Shown one piece after another: positions 44,978 to 54,059 of a stretch of 64,000 bases of DNA (position 1 is the stretch's first letter; every line of letters starts with the position of its first letter). The notes under the pieces are model-generated. The model did not search any database. It was not told where the DNA came from and was given only the letters and a program-made list of their open reading frames with translations. The DNA lies in the NCBI GenBank assembly GCA_046349635.1, contig JAXMBX010000003.1, positions 62,001-126,000 of the forward strand. Direction: 5' to 3'. The translations under genes and the position numbers were made by a program. Source of the DNA: JAXMBX01 sp046349635 (lineage in GTDB: Bacteria; Planctomycetota; Planctomycetia; Planctomycetales; Planctomycetaceae).

Positions 44978-45846
44978 TCAGCCATTGATGATCTCTCCGC
45001 CGTTCGGATGCAGGACTTGCCCTGTCATATAGGCCCCGTCCTCGGAAGCCAGAAAGACATAGCAAGGCGCGACTTCAGCCGGCTCCCCCGATCGCCCCAT
45101 GGGCACTTCCGAGCCAAACGACTTCACTTTCTTCGCGGGAAACGTCGCAGGAATCAACGGCGTCCAGATCGGCCCGGGAGCGACGGCGTTGACCCGAATC
45201 CCCTTGTCCACCAGTTGCATCGCCAGCGAGCGCGTGAAGGCCACGATGGCCCCCTTGGTGGCTGAGTAATCCAGCAGGTCAGGACTCCCCCGATACGCAG
45301 TCACGGATGTGGTGTTGATAATCGCGGCCCCCTCTTTCAAATGCGGCAGGACCGCCTTAACCAGGTAGAATTGCGAAAACAGGTTCGTCTGAAACGTCTT
45401 AAGGAGCTGTTTCTGGGTGATCTCCGCGATTGACTTCGCGGGATGCTGCTCCGCGGCGTTGTTCACCAGAATGTCGATTCTCTTAAAGTGTTTCACCACC
45501 TCCTTCACGGACTGCTGGCAGAATCTTTCCATCCGATATCGCCGGAAATTGTGAGGCATTCAGCCCCCATCTCTTCCACAAGCCGCTTGGTCTCTCGCGC
45601 GTCCTCGTGTTCGTTGAGATACACAATCGCCACGCTGGCCCCTTCCTGGGCAAAACTCAACGCGACCGCTCGACCGATCCCGCTGTCACCTCCCGTCACC
45701 AAAGCCACCTTCCCGGCCAGGCGGCCTTCGCGCGTATTTCGAGGGACCGAATCCGGGATGGGGTGCATCTTATATTCGAGCCCCGGTTGCCGACGCTGGG
45801 ACTGGGCGGGACGAATCTGCCGCTTCGGCTTTGTTTTGGCGACCAT
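44978..45846 (-). CDS. SDR-family oxidoreductase (one frameshift)
   Basis: Start ATG 45846 has AAGGAAG 6 bp before it. A 50-residue N-terminal arm (QIRPAQSQRRQPGLEYKMHP) precedes the NAD(P) motif VALVTGGDSGIGRAVALSFA. Across a frame change near 45530 follow IDILVNNAAEQH, then INTTSVTAYRGSPDLLDYSA with the catalytic Ser, and the YxxxK in DYSATKGAIVAF. GGEIING ends it at 44978. The long arm and high similarity to general-stress dehydrogenases (ydaD/yhdF-like) suggest a stress role. The operon continues with the isochorismatase. Confidence 0.9.
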
Positions 45847-46148
45847 GAGAACTTCCTTTTCAGTGAATTCCTGACAGGCAAGCGCAACCTCTTGTCGCAA
45901 CGGGCAACTCTCATGCCCGGAAAAGATTTCACGGCATCACAAACAGGCGGAACTTCAAACACGCACCTGTTTAGGCATGTCGTTTGCCTTTCCCTGACTA
46001 TCGCGGTTCAAAGGTTCGGTTTCTGCACGCCAGAGACATCGCCTGGGTGATTCCCGGCCAGGCTGCCTGATATCCAACCGCTCGCAATTCAATGGAATGT
46101 CCTTTCCCAGGGAGGGATCACGGCTCACCCCTCGCTGAGGATCGACTG
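45847..46148. other. Divergent intergenic region between SDR and Ku
   Basis: 302 bp between divergent genes. No convincing ORF or repeat is seen. It should contain promoters for both, but no clear motif pair stands out. Confidence 0.35.
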
Positions 46149-47025
46149 ATGGCATTGCACGCATCTTGGAAGGGGCACCTCCGACTCAGTCTCGTTTCCC
46201 TTCCACTCCAGGCCTTCACCGTAAACGCCGGCTCGTCCGGATCCGAAATCTCCTTTCATCAACTCCACAAACCCTGCAAAAACCGCATTCAATACCGCAA
46301 GTTCTGTCCTGTCCACGGCGAAGTCTCCCAGGACGAAATCGTCTCCGGCTATGAAATCGAAAAGGATCATTACGTGGTACTCGATCCGAAAGAAATTGAC
46401 GCACTTCGCGACTCCAAAGACGAGTCCATCAATATCGAAGGCTTCGTTTCACCCGACACAATCGATCCTCGCTATCTGGCAGGGCAGGCATATTACCTCG
46501 TTCCCGATGGGAATGGCGGCGAGAAACCCTTTGAACTGATTCGCCGCGGCCTGGAAGAGGAGCATCTGCACGGCATCGGTCGCTTCGTCATCTCCCGCCG
46601 CCAGCGCCTCGTCCGCTTACGCGCCACGTCGAAACTCCTCCTCCTGGACGTTCTGCACTACAGCAGCGAACTCAAACCCGCCGAAGACTTCGAATCGACT
46701 CACTGACAGTTCCCGCTGCCGAGCTGCGCTCGCAAAATCCCTCATTCACGGGCTGACCATCAAACGCTTCGGCTCGCTGATTTTAAAGACGACTTCTCAG
46801 AACGCGTGTCAGGAAATTGAAGCACGCTCCAAGGGCACAAAACTTGTCATCCACCACGCGGAAAAAACGCCCCGTGTCATCAACCTGATGGACGCTCTGC
46901 AAAAAAGTCTCAAACACGTAAAAACCCCGGCTGCGAAAACCTCTCAACGGAATGTTCGCGGAGCGGCCCGCGTCACAAAACCATCCAAATCCAAGCCGGC
47001 GTCCCGCCGCAAGAAGGCTTCTTAA
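46149..47025 (+). CDS. ku: Ku protein for non-homologous end joining (frameshifted)
   Basis: ATG 46149 gives MALHASWKGHLRLSLVSLPL, the standard bacterial Ku start. SEISFHQLHKPCKNRIQYRK, VSQDEIVSGYEIEKDHYVVL and DTIDPRYLAGQAYYLVPDGN belong to the beta-barrel DNA-encircling core. Past 46700 the frame breaks; LAKSLIHGLTIKRFG and DFKDDFSERVS and the Lys/Arg-rich tail (AARVTKPSKSKPASRRKKAS) follow to a stop at 47023. Ku binds broken DNA ends and recruits LigD, which is not in this window. At least two frame changes are needed. Confidence 0.92.
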
Positions 47026-47051
47026 CACCATCTCATGAAAGAGAGAAAACC

Positions 47052-47213
47052 ATGATCTCGTTACCGGCGCTGCTCCTGCTCGTTCTGATTCTCGCCCTCA
47101 TCGGTGCGGCTCCCGCCTGGCCGTATAGTCGCGACTGGGGTTATTACCCCAGCGGAGGCCTCGGCCTGGTGATTCTTGTCATCCTGCTCCTGATGCTGAC
47201 GAACCGGTTGTAG
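47052..47213 (+). CDS. DUF3309 small membrane protein
   Basis: 53 residues, starting ATG 47052. ISLPALLLLVLILALIGAAP forms helix 1, WPYSRDWGYYPSGG is the conserved middle of DUF3309, and LGLVILVILLLMLTNRL is helix 2. The family is widespread in soil bacteria near stress genes; its function is unknown. Located 26 bp downstream of Ku, likely in one transcript. Confidence 0.88.
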   Translation: MISLPALLLLVLILALIGAAPAWPYSRDWGYYPSGGLGLVILVILLLMLTNRL

Positions 47214-47297
47214 TTCGTGCGGCAGAGACCATCGCCATTGCTCGCCCTCAGTATTGCACATCTCCCAACGTCCCTAAGCCGCCTGGCGGTCCCCCTC

Positions 47298-47387
47298 TTG
47301 ACAATCTCACTAGAATCGTCCGAGAGGCATCGCCATCTCTTGCGGAGGACCCTGTGGGCAGTTGCTTGTGGGGTCTTCCGCTATTTT
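47298..47387 (+). ncRNA. R7 twin-hairpin element, copy 2
   Basis: TTGACA, ACTAGAAT, a GAGAG/CTCTT stem, then GCGGA-GACCC/GGGTC-TCCGC around TGTGGGCAGTTGCTTGTG and TATTTT. About 80% identical to 43460-43550, with changes that preserve pairing (T/G at the bulge). Confidence 0.55.
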
Positions 47388-47389
47388 GC

Positions 47390-47945
47390 TTGCAGGCCAT
47401 CCAGTCATGGCCGACCAACGCACAGAAACTTGCCATTCTGTCTCTCTGATTTGTACTGGCATTTGCTTTGCTTATCGCCCTCCTTGCTTTGCAGTGCGCT
47501 CCAGCGAAGTCTTCAGCAAGAAATGAGGGTTTATCTGGTAGGTTCCCTCATTGATTTTCTGATGATTTCACCGGAAGACGCTCCACGGTGAGAGGGGAGG
47601 CTGGCATCCGCACGGATACCACCCTCCGAATTGCGATGCCGCCCCCTTCGCACTTTTCCTGATCTCGTTTCAAGGCATGGGAGACAAATCGAAAAGCAGG
47701 CCAAAAAGTCTGGTCGATTGTTTGACCTGCGTGAGCAGTTGGTTCCTTTTTTGTTGTGGAGCGGGGGCCAACTGCTCCTTTCTATTCTTCATTATTCTTC
47801 CTCCTTCCGGGAGCAATGTTTCTCTGGAACGATATCGAAACATGGCCATTCGCCAGTTGCTGTCGCTCGCCTCACAACTCTTTCCCGGATAAAATCTTCA
47901 CGTCGTTCGTTTTTCTCTCGCAGTGATCCTGAACCGCAGAATCCG
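47390..47945. other. Intergenic, no clear gene
   Basis: About 550 bp between the R7 element and the biotinyl-like gene. A long open frame crosses it, but only the part from ATG 47946 looks coding. Nothing else is recognised. Confidence 0.35.
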
Positions 47946-48215
47946 ATGCCCACCCCCCTACTCGTCCCTGAACTTGGTGCCGGACAACTTCCGATCCGGG
48001 TCTCCACCTGGCTCGTAGACCTGGGGGACGATGTTCTCGCCGGAGATCGCGTCGTCGAATTGGGCCTTCCCGGGATGACGTTCGACGTCTCCTCCCCCGC
48101 TTCCGGACGGCTGGTGCGGATTGAAAAATACTCCGATGCCGCCGTTCACACGGGGGACTGCCTCGGCTGGCTGGAGCAACCCGAGCCGAATTCCACCCCG
48201 AAGGAATCCGCATGA
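47946..48215 (+). CDS. Biotinyl/lipoyl-domain-like protein without the modified Lys
   Basis: ATG 47946 (MPTPLLVPELGAGQLPIRVS) begins an 89-residue protein. It reads as a lipoyl/biotin-carrier barrel: STWLVDLGDDVLAGDRVVEL then GMTFDVSSPASGRLVRIEKY. At the hairpin where biotin or lipoic acid is normally carried on a Lys, it has GLPGMTFDV with no Lys. It may be a degenerate carrier or a binding module. The stop overlaps the holB start at 48212, so it is translationally coupled with holB. Confidence 0.75.
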   Translation: MPTPLLVPELGAGQLPIRVSTWLVDLGDDVLAGDRVVELGLPGMTFDVSSPASGRLVRIEKYSDAAVHTGDCLGWLEQPEPNSTPKESA

Positions 48216-49306
48216 ACTGGGACCAGCTCCTCGGCCATCAGCAACCCCGCGATCTTCTCCGCCGCACCCTGCAACGGAACCGATTGGCACACACCTGGCT
48301 CTTCGCGGGACCGGAAGGAATCGGCAAAAAACATTTCGCCCTCCTCGTCGCACAAAGCCTGTTTTGCGAACGGCATCCCGAAACCGATCTCGACTGCTGT
48401 GGAGCCTGCCCCGGCTGCCGTCAGGTCCTTGCCGGTTCTCACCCCGATCTGTTCGTCGTCACGCTCCCCGAAGGCAAGCGGGAACTTCCCATTGAATTGT
48501 TCCTCGGCCCGCCGGAAAAACGAGGGCGGGCGGGACTCTGTCACGACCTCAATCAGACGCCGATGTCGGGCCGCCGCAAGATCGCCATCATCGACGATGC
48601 GGACCTCCTCAACGATGCCAGCGCAAACGCGCTGCTCAAGACTCTCGAAGAACCCCCGCGAAACTCGCTGATCATTCTCGTCGCCTCGCATCCGGAAGCG
48701 ATCCTCCCCACGATCCGCTCCCGCTGCCAGGTGCTGCGGTTTGCTCCTCTCTCTATTGAAGATGTGGAAAAGATTCTGCTCACCGAACAGATCACCGATG
48801 ATCCCGAAGCGGCTCGACAGAGCGCCGCGCTTTCCGGGGGAAGTCTCGCCGAAGCCACGCGCCTGCTCGACCCCAGCCTGCGCAACCTGCGGACGCTGAT
48901 CGACCGACAACTCGCCGCGCAACCATTCAACAGTGTGGCCCTCACCCGCGCGATCCAGGAGGAATTGGAGAATTCCCCTTCCGATGCCTCCGTGCAGCGC
49001 AACCTCATGAACTGGACCCTCCGGTTCTTCGTCTCCTTCTTTCAGGAACTGCTGTTGAAGATCACCGGGGAGGCGACTGAATTCCGCATCCCTGAAGTCG
49101 ATACCCTCCTGAATCGAGTTGACCCCGACCAGATGGCCACCTTCGACATCGTCCAGGAGATCCTCGAACGGCTGATGCACGCGGAACTGGACCTTGACCA
49201 GAATGCCTCAGTCCCCCTCCTGCTCGAAGTCCTCTGCGACGACATCGGCCGGCTGCTCCGCCGCCTCCCCAAACCCTCTCAAAATGTTCCACGTGGAACA
49301 TTCTGA
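48212..49306 (+). CDS. holB: DNA polymerase III subunit delta prime
   Basis: 364 residues, intact. NRLAHTWLFAGPEGIGKKHF has Walker A, the zinc module is CCGACPGCRQVLAG, IAIIDDADLLNDASANALLK has Walker B, and IILVASHPEAILPTIRSRCQ has the SRC motif with the arginine finger. It is the clamp-loader subunit that opens the beta sliding clamp. AAGGAA lies six bases upstream of the ATG. The 3' end carries the first parS-like palindrome. The order holB then PSP1-domain gene is conserved near the origin in Bacillus and many other bacteria. Confidence 0.93.
   Translation: MNWDQLLGHQQPRDLLRRTLQRNRLAHTWLFAGPEGIGKKHFALLVAQSLFCERHPETDLDCCGACPGCRQVLAGSHPDLFVVTLPEGKRELPIELFLGPPEKRGRAGLCHDLNQTPMSGRRKIAIIDDADLLNDASANALLKTLEEPPRNSLIILVASHPEAILPTIRSRCQVLRFAPLSIEDVEKILLTEQITDDPEAARQSAALSGGSLAEATRLLDPSLRNLRTLIDRQLAAQPFNSVALTRAIQEELENSPSDASVQRNLMNWTLRFFVSFFQELLLKITGEATEFRIPEVDTLLNRVDPDQMATFDIVQEILERLMHAELDLDQNASVPLLLEVLCDDIGRLLRRLPKPSQNVPRGTF
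49285..49300. promoter_or_regulatory. parS-like site 1 (ParB/Spo0J binding)
   Basis: TGTTCCACGTGGAACA, a perfect 16-bp palindrome that matches the bacterial parS consensus of TGTTtCACGTGaAACA type. It overlaps the last codons of holB. Confidence 0.8.
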
Positions 49307-49369
49307 GCGCGAAATCCCGATTTCCGGGAGTCGATCAGGGTGGCAGATGGGCAGCCCCCCCATTCAAAA

Positions 49370-49385
49370 TGTTCCACGTGGAACA
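49370..49385. promoter_or_regulatory. parS-like site 2
   Basis: TGTTCCACGTGGAACA, within a 28-bp palindrome (flanking TCAAAA and TTTTGA). It lies 85 bp from site 1, about eight DNA turns, so both would face the same side of the helix. Confidence 0.8.
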
Positions 49386-49504
49386 TTTTGATCTCCGGGT
49401 GACCCCGGGGAAGCCGACAAGGTTCCGCCCATCCCCTCTTCCTGCTATCATAGAGCGTCTAAATCTTCGCTGACATTTCCCCCTCCGCGCGAGGGTTTTC
49501 CCCT

Positions 49505-50371
49505 ATGAGCCAGAAGTACGTTGTCCGCTACGGCCTCTCCCGCCACCTGGGAGAATTCCTGTTCAAGGGGTCCAACCCCATCGAACGGAATACCAATGTG
49601 ATCATCCGCACCGACCGCGGCGTCGAATGGGGGGAAGTCCTCTGTGCCGCCACCGATCGGACGCGCGAATACCTCGGCCTGCAATCCGATGGCGGAAACA
49701 TCCTCCGCGAATCCAACATGGATGACTTTCTCGCCCGGGACCAGATCTGGCGCAAGGAACGGGACGAATTCAACGGCTGCAAGCAACTCATTGCAGAGCA
49801 TAAACTTCAGATGCAACTGGTGGACGTGGAGCATCTCTTCGGCGAGGAGCGTCTGGTCTTCTACTACCTCTCCGAAAACCGGATCGACTTCCGCGAACTC
49901 GTCAAAGCCCTCGCCCGGCAGTTTCACACCCGCATCGAGATGCGCCAGATCGGCGTCCGGGATGAAGCCAAGCTCCTCGCCGATTACGGTGACTGCGGCA
50001 AGCCGGTCTGCTGCAACACCCACCTCCGCGAAATGCCCCCGGTGTCGATGAAGATGGCGAAGCTGCAGAAAGCCACTCTCGACCCCGTGAAGATCTCCGG
50101 GCGGTGCGGACGGCTCAAATGCTGCCTCCGCTATGAACACGATACCTACGAGGAATACCGCCGTGAACTTCCTCCCGTCGGGGCTTTGGTGTTAACCAAA
50201 GTCGGCCAGGGAAAAGTGGTCGGCCTCGAAATTCTCGCCCGCAAGATGGTGGTCCAGTACGAGGACAAACGCCAGGTCCTGACCGAAGAGCGCGACATCC
50301 TCACCATCGTCAGCCGGGGAAAAAAGAAGCCGAGTGACGACGAAGACCTGCCCGCGCCCGAAGAGAATTAA
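49505..50371 (+). CDS. PSP1-domain (RicT/YaaT-like) protein
   Basis: 288 residues, intact. VVRYGLSRHLGEFLFKG opens it; the PSP1 domain is in the middle (LVKALARQFHTRIEMRQIGV); GDCGKPVCCNTHLREM and GRCGRLKCCLRYEHDTYEEY hold Cys clusters characteristic of YaaT/RicT, a member of the RicAFT complex that binds iron-sulphur clusters and modulates RNase Y and sporulation in Bacillus. It follows holB by 200 bp with a TATCAT -10-like box at 49447. RicA and RicF are not in this window. Confidence 0.88.
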   Translation: MSQKYVVRYGLSRHLGEFLFKGSNPIERNTNVIIRTDRGVEWGEVLCAATDRTREYLGLQSDGGNILRESNMDDFLARDQIWRKERDEFNGCKQLIAEHKLQMQLVDVEHLFGEERLVFYYLSENRIDFRELVKALARQFHTRIEMRQIGVRDEAKLLADYGDCGKPVCCNTHLREMPPVSMKMAKLQKATLDPVKISGRCGRLKCCLRYEHDTYEEYRRELPPVGALVLTKVGQGKVVGLEILARKMVVQYEDKRQVLTEERDILTIVSRGKKKPSDDEDLPAPEEN

Positions 50372-50683
50372 TCACTCTTCGTTGTAGTGATATTCCGGCC
50401 TCGACACGCGGCTGATCGTCAGCAGAATCTTCGGGGCGGAGAGCGCGGCGTGATGCGGATCCAGCCGGTAAAAGTCTCCCGGTTCCAGCGGTACCCAGGA
50501 CTGTGCCCGGCTTTGACGCGATTCCATGCACTGCCGCTCCAGGTCAATCCGTTCCATCTCTTCCAGGAAGACCGGGTGCCAGGTGCGGTGTCTCTGCTCG
50601 GGGGGGACATAATATTCCCGCGCCCAGCGACGAATGCGAAATTCGTCTTCGAGAGAGAGTTCGGAGTTCGCACCAGGGGACAT
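50372..50683 (-). CDS. Conserved hypothetical protein
   Basis: 103 residues, acidic, with a helical first half (SLEDEFRIRRWAREYYVPPE; HPVFLEEMERIDLERQCM) and beta strands later. No signal or membrane helix. The stop directly abuts the end of the PSP1 gene on the other strand (50371/50372), a tight convergent pair. Probably a planctomycete-specific protein; function unknown. Confidence 0.6.
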   Translation of the reverse strand: MSPGANSELSLEDEFRIRRWAREYYVPPEQRHRTWHPVFLEEMERIDLERQCMESRQSRAQSWVPLEPGDFYRLDPHHAALSAPKILLTISRVSRPEYHYNEE

Positions 50684-50919
50684 TTCGCGGCTCGTTGGCT
50701 GGGCCTTGTCGCGGCGATTCCCTCGGCCGGCGTCAAAGCAATTCTCTGCCCCCTCCCATGGCGCGTCGTCTCATAGCATCGGACGTTTCAACCTCGGGGA
50801 ACGAGTTCACCCGGGTGCCGCGCCACCATGCCCAAGATGCTCATCACCCTTGGAACCTGCAGAGTTTCGCCAGGGCGCAGCATCGCGTGAAACTTTGACG
50901 GCTCGCGCGATTATCGTGC

Positions 50920-52041
50920 CTACGTCCGTACAGAACCGGACATCCAGGCACTCAGAAAACCGCACACCACGACCGGCCCCCAGGCGGTCAGGTCGAGCGG
51001 GATCAACCGTGCGCTCCCCAGAAACCCGAACACAAAGTCGAGGCTCAGAACAAAGGCGGAGGCAAGGGTTGCCAGCCCTAGGTTTGTGACCAGTCCCCGG
51101 CTTTCCTTGCGGATGACCAGCGGAATCAGGAGCAGGATCAACAGCAGGTTCAGGATCGGCTTCGTGACGCGGGTGTGAATCTGGGAACTGAGGGTGCGGG
51201 TCAACGCGGATCCATAGGCGGGGCTTTGGACCCGTTCGAGCAGGTCTTTCGTGGAGAGATAGTCGAAACTGCGCTGTCCGGTCACGAGTTGTCCGAACCC
51301 GATCATCGTCCGAACAATCAACTCATCCGGAGCCTTCCCGGGCATCACTTTCCCTTTGCCATATTCCGTCAACTGCAGTTCGTCGAAGCGGGGGGAGACC
51401 CCTTTGAGATACCAGCCCGATTGTTCCGGATGTTTCGCGTTGCGGACATATTTCCCTTCCGTCGCCCGGAGGGTGGTCATTCTTTCCGCGATCTTCGGAA
51501 AGGGGAGCACGAAATCGCAATCGACAATCTTCTGCTCCTTCACGAAGTACCGGCCATTCTGGATGCCGATGCGGGACGAGTAATCGTAGGCGGGGTTGAT
51601 GCGGTCCGAGGAACGATGATCCTGTCCCGGGCGGAGTTGCAGTTCGTTGGCAATCGCGGGGATGACGAATTCCTGGTCCAGCAGCAGGCAGATATTCACC
51701 GTGAGCGCTCCCAGGAGGAGCGGCCGCGCGATCCGATAGGTGGTAATCCCCGCCGACAGGACCGGATTCAGTTCCCCGTTTTTCACCAGGGTCGCGAGCA
51801 CCAGCATGGTGGCGAGACAGGTCACGAGTCCTCCGACCGCGCGGAAGAAGACGCATCCCTGGTAGCAGTAATACTGCACGAAGTTCAACATGATCTGCGG
51901 GAGCTTCGCCCCGTCGCGCGCGAATTCATCGATGTTGTTGAAGGCATCGATGACGACGAACAGGCCGAGCACCGCCAGAAACGTGATGATATAGGCGTGC
52001 CAATACCGCCAGAACAGGTATCGATCAAAGAGCGTCAGCAC
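50920..52041 (-). CDS. LptF/LptG-family permease
   Basis: 373 residues, intact. Topology of the LPS-export permeases: three N-terminal helices (IITFLAVLGLFVVIDAF; LVTCLATMLVLATLV; IARPLLLGALTVNICLLLDQ), a periplasmic beta-jellyroll (residues 130-270), then three C-terminal helices (ILNLLLILLLIPLVIRKESR and onward). With LptB and LptC it extracts lipopolysaccharide from the inner membrane. Planctomycetes have LPS-like envelopes, in line with this. The partner LptF/G gene is not adjacent. Confidence 0.9.
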   Translation of the reverse strand: MLTLFDRYLFWRYWHAYIITFLAVLGLFVVIDAFNNIDEFARDGAKLPQIMLNFVQYYCYQGCVFFRAVGGLVTCLATMLVLATLVKNGELNPVLSAGITTYRIARPLLLGALTVNICLLLDQEFVIPAIANELQLRPGQDHRSSDRINPAYDYSSRIGIQNGRYFVKEQKIVDCDFVLPFPKIAERMTTLRATEGKYVRNAKHPEQSGWYLKGVSPRFDELQLTEYGKGKVMPGKAPDELIVRTMIGFGQLVTGQRSFDYLSTKDLLERVQSPAYGSALTRTLSSQIHTRVTKPILNLLLILLLIPLVIRKESRGLVTNLGLATLASAFVLSLDFVFGFLGSARLIPLDLTAWGPVVVCGFLSAWMSGSVRT

Positions 52042-52318
52042 GGCGGACTATCCCCCACGGGCTTTTATCTGACCCTCGAACCACGTCGAGGGAGGGGAAC
52101 GTTATTGGATTTGCGTCCGGGGGTCAAGCTCCCCTCTCCGGACATAACTCCTTGAAAACAGGGCATTTGGAGGGGCGATTCGGGTTTGAACTCGATCTTC
52201 CGTTCTGTGCGGATTTGTGGTATTCCACCGCTGCGAAGTTTTGCCGGTGCCGCGCTCGGAACCTGCAGGAACTTCCGGTCTCTCTCAACATTCCCTTATC
52301 AACCCGGATCCCCCCCCG

Positions 52319-53356
52319 ATGGGTCACCTCCGGCTGTCGCCTCGACCAGCCAGGATGGATGCGCGCTGCGGCGTGCGTCTCCGCTCATCGTCCGTCCGCC
52401 TGATCGTCGCGATCTTGCTGTGTGTGACGGGGTTGAATCTGACCGGCTGTTCCTTCCTGCGTCACCCCCGGAAATTCTGCACGGTCTGGGACGAAAAGAA
52501 ACTGCAGGATGCCTCTCGTGCGCTGCAGAAGGGGGACCTGGACAAGGCGGAAGACCTGGTGCAGGACGTGCTGCGACGTTCCCCCCACAACGATGAAGCC
52601 CGCCGTCGAATTATTGAAATGTATCTGCAGCAAGACCGCCTCGGTGAGGCGCTCGAGCAGATGGAACTGGCGATCAAACTCAGCCCGGATGACTGCCAGA
52701 TCTACTGCAATCTGGCGGCGCTGCTCATGGAACAGAATCGAGCCCGCGACGCCCGGAAGATCATCGACCTCGCGCTCCGCATGGAGCCGGCGAATCCGCG
52801 GCTGCTGCTCATGAAAGGGAAGCTGCTGGAGCAGGACCATAATCCGGTGGACGCCCAGGAGATTTATTACCGCCTGCTGGAAGTGGATCGGGAAAACGCG
52901 GAAGCCCTGTTTCGACTTGCGCGGCTGTCTCTCGAAAACAACAACCCCACCCAGTCTCTCCCCCTGCTGCGGCAGGTGATCCAACATTCCGAAACATCAG
53001 CCGAGCGCCGGAGTGAAGCGGAAGATCTCCTCGCGACCGCTTATGCCCGCACCGAGCGTTGGCAACAGGCGGCTGCGGTCCTCGAACAGCATTTCTGCGA
53101 AAAGACACCGGGGCCGGATGATCTGTACCGTCTCGGATATGCCCAGTATCGATGCGGCAACATCGACGGGGCGAAGGCCACACTGCAGCAGTTGCGGGAA
53201 CTCGATCCGAAATCCAAGGCTGTCGTGGCATTGACGGAACAGGTCGGTTCCCACGGGGACCAGCTCCTGCGTACCGCTGCACATCAGGGGGAAGACGCGC
53301 GGATGACCGGCTACACTCCGATCCTGGGGGGCATAGAAACGCTGTCCGGGAAATAA
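52319..53356 (+). CDS. TPR lipoprotein
   Basis: ATG 52319 is preferred over the more upstream opening. SVRLIVAILLCVTGLNLTGC ends in a lipobox, predicting an outer- or inner-membrane lipoprotein. About seven TPR repeats follow (DASRALQKGDLDKAEDLVQD, EALEQMELAIKLSPDDCQIY, AREIYYRLLEVDRENAEALF-like units). Length about 345 residues. TPR lipoproteins such as BamD/YfgC act in envelope assembly; the exact partner is unknown. It ends before a bidirectional terminator. Confidence 0.85.
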   Translation: MGHLRLSPRPARMDARCGVRLRSSSVRLIVAILLCVTGLNLTGCSFLRHPRKFCTVWDEKKLQDASRALQKGDLDKAEDLVQDVLRRSPHNDEARRRIIEMYLQQDRLGEALEQMELAIKLSPDDCQIYCNLAALLMEQNRARDARKIIDLALRMEPANPRLLLMKGKLLEQDHNPVDAQEIYYRLLEVDRENAEALFRLARLSLENNNPTQSLPLLRQVIQHSETSAERRSEAEDLLATAYARTERWQQAAAVLEQHFCEKTPGPDDLYRLGYAQYRCGNIDGAKATLQQLRELDPKSKAVVALTEQVGSHGDQLLRTAAHQGEDARMTGYTPILGGIETLSGK

Positions 53357-53378
53357 CGCTGTGCGGGAAATAAAAAGA

Positions 53379-53407
53379 GGGACGCGAGTGCGTCCCCCTG
53401 TGTTTAA
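53379..53407. terminator. Bidirectional terminator
   Basis: GGGACGC-GAGT-GCGTCCC stem with an A-rich left side and TGTGTTT on the right. It lies between convergent genes ending at 53356 and 53443. Confidence 0.75.
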
Positions 53408-53442
53408 GTTTTCAGGAACAGCGCGTTACCGGGTTTCCTGCG

Positions 53443-54030
53443 TTATTTGGCTTCCTTCTCGTCGTCCTTCTTCGCGCCGATCGCCTTGCGGAGGGGGTCC
53501 GCGTTCGCGGCGACCGTCTTTTCCGGCCCCGTTAAACGGAGGAAAAAGTCCCCCTGTTTTTCGTGCGACAAAATAATGAACAGTCCGCGTGCCCCTGGCA
53601 TCTTTTCGGTCTTTCTGAGGATCGGCGGACCGACGGGCCGGTTATAGGTTCCCTGCAGGTCGACGAGGGTGTATTTCCCGTGCGAGCTGGTCCCCTCGAG
53701 GATTTTGACCTTCCGCCCCGCCGCATCGAACTGACTCGTCCAGCGGTCAATATTCGCTTTGGTGCCACCCGCTCCTCCGGAACCGAAATAAAAGACGACC
53801 AGTTCCGCCGCGTCCTTATCCCCCTCCGCAGCGGGAACCTCGGCCTGCGCCAGACGCAAGTTACTGCTCGGCTGGGTGAACTTCCAGCTTTCCGGAACGG
53901 TCAGCTTCAGATCGCCGGCTTCGACTTCTTTCGTCTTGTCCTCGGCACGGAGCAATCCCCCCATGCAAACCAAAGCCAGGATCAAGCCACTCAACCGGAA
54001 ATACTTTCCGGGGATCACCGATTTCATCAT
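53443..54030 (-). CDS. Secreted hypothetical protein
   Basis: Start at ATG 54030 or 54027, since GGAATGAGGAG lies 5-8 bp upstream of these. Signal peptide: GLILALVCMGGLLRA. The mature part is a PsbP-like/beta domain (LKLTVPESWKFTQPSSNLRL; TLVDLQGTYNRPVGPPIL; GLFIILSHEKQGDFFLRLTG) and ends in a Lys/Asp/Glu tail. It is located 17 bp downstream of the large haem dehydrogenase gene on the same strand, so probably in the same operon. Confidence 0.75.
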   Translation of the reverse strand: MMKSVIPGKYFRLSGLILALVCMGGLLRAEDKTKEVEAGDLKLTVPESWKFTQPSSNLRLAQAEVPAAEGDKDAAELVVFYFGSGGAGGTKANIDRWTSQFDAAGRKVKILEGTSSHGKYTLVDLQGTYNRPVGPPILRKTEKMPGARGLFIILSHEKQGDFFLRLTGPEKTVAANADPLRKAIGAKKDDEKEAK

Positions 54031-54059
54031 GCGTCTCCTCATTCCGCTTTACCAGAAAA

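Noticed and set aside
49285..49385. CACGTG palindromes considered as transcription-factor operators
   Set aside because: The full 16-bp match to parS and the location beside holB fit ParB sites better.
5905..53360. GGGAAATAACGC seen at 5905, 5927 and 53348
   Set aside because: Only 12 bp and without extension; probably chance.
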